A DNA stretch of 64,000 bases from Gracilimonas sp. (GTDB lineage: Bacteria > Bacteroidota > Rhodothermia > Balneolales > Balneolaceae). Location: the NCBI RefSeq assembly GCF_014762685.1, contig NZ_JABURM010000008.1:1-64000 (forward strand), in the 5' to 3' direction. Below are positions 62,839 through 64,000 of the stretch, in pieces (the first letter of the stretch is position 1; every line of letters begins with the position of its first letter). The notes below the pieces were generated by a model. The model made no database searches, was not told the origin of the DNA, and saw nothing but the letters and a program-made list of their open reading frames with translations. Made by a program: the position numbers and the translations under genes.

Positions 62839-63180
62839 ATGAAATTAGTAAAAGCATACATACGCCCCATGCTACTTGAAGAAGTGTATAAAGCGCTACG
62901 TTCTGAAGGCCATTGTTGCATAACGGTTTTCAGAGGAGAAGGAGCAGGTCAATATACCGATCCTGACTATGCCCATGGCTCTTTGCAATTCCCGGCGATG
63001 CACTCCAAAGTTGTGAAAATAGAAATAGCAGCGGTAGACGAAGATGTCAATTCTATTATTGAAATCATTCAACAAACTGCTTCAACAGGTTCGCGCGGAG
63101 ATGGAATTATATTTGTCATGCCTATTGAGAATATGATTAGAATCAGGGATGGTGAGGAAGGACCTAAAGTAATAGAATAA
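62839..63180 (+). CDS. PII-like protein of a metal-efflux cluster
   Basis: 113-residue trimeric signalling-type protein of the GlnB/PII fold: MKLVKAYIRPMLLEEVYKALRSEG at the start, a T-loop region FRGEGAGQYTDPDYAHG, and GSRGDGIIFVMPIENMIRIRDGEEG at the end, which is the PII-type nucleotide-binding C-terminus. PII-NG proteins are known to occur beside heavy-metal RND genes, and this gene starts 25 nt after cusB. The canonical T-loop uridylylation Tyr context is not kept. It may tune the efflux pump, but the ligand is unknown. Confidence 0.85.
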   Translation: MKLVKAYIRPMLLEEVYKALRSEGHCCITVFRGEGAGQYTDPDYAHGSLQFPAMHSKVVKIEIAAVDEDVNSIIEIIQQTASTGSRGDGIIFVMPIENMIRIRDGEEGPKVIE

Positions 63181-63286
63181 TAGGCTTACACTAAATAAAC
63201 GGTAAGTATTAATCATCATTGTATAAGCTTACCCCTTAGATAAATGATATTTTAAGTAAAGCAAACATTAACAAAACCATAAGATT

Positions 63287-63763
63287 ATGAAAAAGATAAA
63301 ATCAATCGCACTGTTACTGGCAATAGGTTTAGGTCTAACTATAACTGCTGTGGCTCAGCAACAAAATATGGAGCAGAAAAAGCAGCAAATGATGACCATG
63401 ATGCAGGACTCATCTATGCAATCCATGATGATGGATCATATGATGGAAAACCCGGAAATGCGTGCCAAGATGATGCAGAGAATGATGAAATCACAAAAGA
63501 TGGATCATTCTGAAATGATGGAAAATATGCACTCCATGATGAACAATCCTGAAATGAAAGAACGCATGAAAAAGCATATGGAAATGATGCAATCTATGAT
63601 GGATGGAGATATGGATCACGCTAAAATGATGAATATGATGGATAACTCATCCATGATGAACATGCATATGATGTGTATGCAAATGATGCAGGGAGGAATG
63701 ATGGATTCGGGAATGAAAATGAAATCAGATTCTACCGATAATAAAGGTATGAACCATCATTAG
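63287..63763 (+). CDS. Secreted methionine-rich protein, probable Cu(I)/Ag(I) binder
   Basis: 158 residues with a clear signal peptide (KKIKSIALLLAIGLGLTITAVA) and then repetitive MM-pairs: I count 48 Met (about 30 percent of the whole) plus 8 His, mostly as DH and NHH, and one Cys. No aromatic or folded core is visible, so it looks intrinsically disordered or coiled-coil-like. Methionine-rich motifs bind Cu(I) and Ag(I) in periplasmic chaperones such as CusF and PcoE. Located after cusB and the PII-like gene, it is probably a periplasmic copper sponge. No family name assigned. Confidence 0.82.
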   Translation: MKKIKSIALLLAIGLGLTITAVAQQQNMEQKKQQMMTMMQDSSMQSMMMDHMMENPEMRAKMMQRMMKSQKMDHSEMMENMHSMMNNPEMKERMKKHMEMMQSMMDGDMDHAKMMNMMDNSSMMNMHMMCMQMMQGGMMDSGMKMKSDSTDNKGMNHH

Positions 63764-63827
63764 TAAAATTAAATGGGGATGCACTTCAAAGTCATCCCCG
63801 AATTCTAAAACTTTAAATGATAGCACT

Positions 63828-64000
63828 ATGCATGATTTTCAATTTTTTGGAGGTGGCTGGATGATGTTCTTCTGGTGGTTCTTACTAATTGTTTTGGTCA
63901 TTGTCTTGGCAAGGCCGTTATTCAAGACAAATCAACAAGAATCTGATAAAGAAACTCCACTTGAGATCCTTAAGCGAAGATATGCAGATGGAGAAATTGA
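63828..64000 (+). CDS. SHOCT-domain small membrane protein (truncated by window end)
   Basis: The first 57 residues are visible, MHDFQFFGGGWMMFFWWFLL then a transmembrane stretch (LIVLVIVLARPL) followed by the SHOCT motif start, ESDKETPLEILKRRYADGEI. SHOCT domains usually sit at the C-terminus of short membrane proteins, and they frequently accompany copper genes. The stop is outside the window. Confidence 0.8.
   Translation, partial: MHDFQFFGGGWMMFFWWFLLIVLVIVLARPLFKTNQQESDKETPLEILKRRYADGEI

Noticed and set aside
53138-64000. Right attachment site of the island inside the window
   Set aside because: I looked for a second copy of the tRNA 3' end (GCCGGGCCCA and flanks) downstream and saw none, so the island end must be past 64000 or too diverged.
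1-64000. CRISPR array or cas genes
   Set aside because: The dispersed repeats are inverted, differ in spacing and lack regularly spaced unique spacers; no Cas-like protein is present.

Overview
The window reads as a chromosomal segment of a marine or halophilic member of the Balneolota (Balneola/Gracilimonas/Rhodohalobacter-like; Bacteroidota superphylum). This is an inference from gene content: PorV with a type IX secretion (T9SS) cargo, CarboxypepD_reg-type TonB receptors, TPR lipoproteins, DUF3127, ATP-type PEP carboxykinase, moderate GC, and intergenic DNA full of short hairpin repeats. No rRNA gene is present to confirm it.

Layout. 1-5861: acyl-CoA dehydrogenase, a HEAT-cyclophilin lipoprotein divergent from lexA, and three repeat-filled gaps. 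6238-7056: rplU (with a SAP-like tail) and rpmA, closed by a strong terminator. 7126-15074: FAH-family hydrolase, M23 peptidase, RidA, two TPR lipoproteins, a Cys/Met PLP enzyme and a thiolase. 15516-24165: a tightly coupled envelope operon of PorV, a T9SS-tagged M6-like protein that has lost its zinc motif, an HExxH-propeller-barrel fusion and an unknown exported protein. 24189-28590: PASTA protein, Rpe, PhoH (no canonical start for its conserved N-terminus), MBL hydrolase and PNP. 28642-38034: acyl-CoA carboxylase beta, an acidic unknown, a lone ABC ATPase, M29 aminopeptidase, a membrane LuxR protein, pckA, a VOC protein and a membrane HExxH protein.

38064-45707 (minus strand) holds seven heme genes in the order hemA-hemC-hemD-hemE-hemF-hemB-hemL. 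They lead from glutamyl-tRNA to protoporphyrinogen IX; protoporphyrinogen oxidase and ferrochelatase are not in the window. The gaps hemE/hemF, hemF/hemB and hemB/hemL contain hairpin repeats. 46024-52539: a DUF3127 protein with an SSB-like acidic tip, an aldo/keto reductase, and a TonB receptor plus beta-helix lipoprotein pair. In front of the receptor lie three TGTTA repeats phased at 11 bp that look like a Pho box.

From a CAU tRNA (52837-52910) to the window end there is an apparent integrated island: tyrosine integrase with palindromic and tandem sites upstream, a small Cys-rich protein, a MerR regulator with mercury-sensor cysteine spacing, a small His/Cys exported protein, a Cus-type copper/silver RND efflux system (cusA-tolC-cusB), a PII-like protein, a protein that is about 30 percent methionine, and the start of a SHOCT protein. 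Together these look like a copper/silver (perhaps mercury-responsive) resistance module. Its far end is outside the window.
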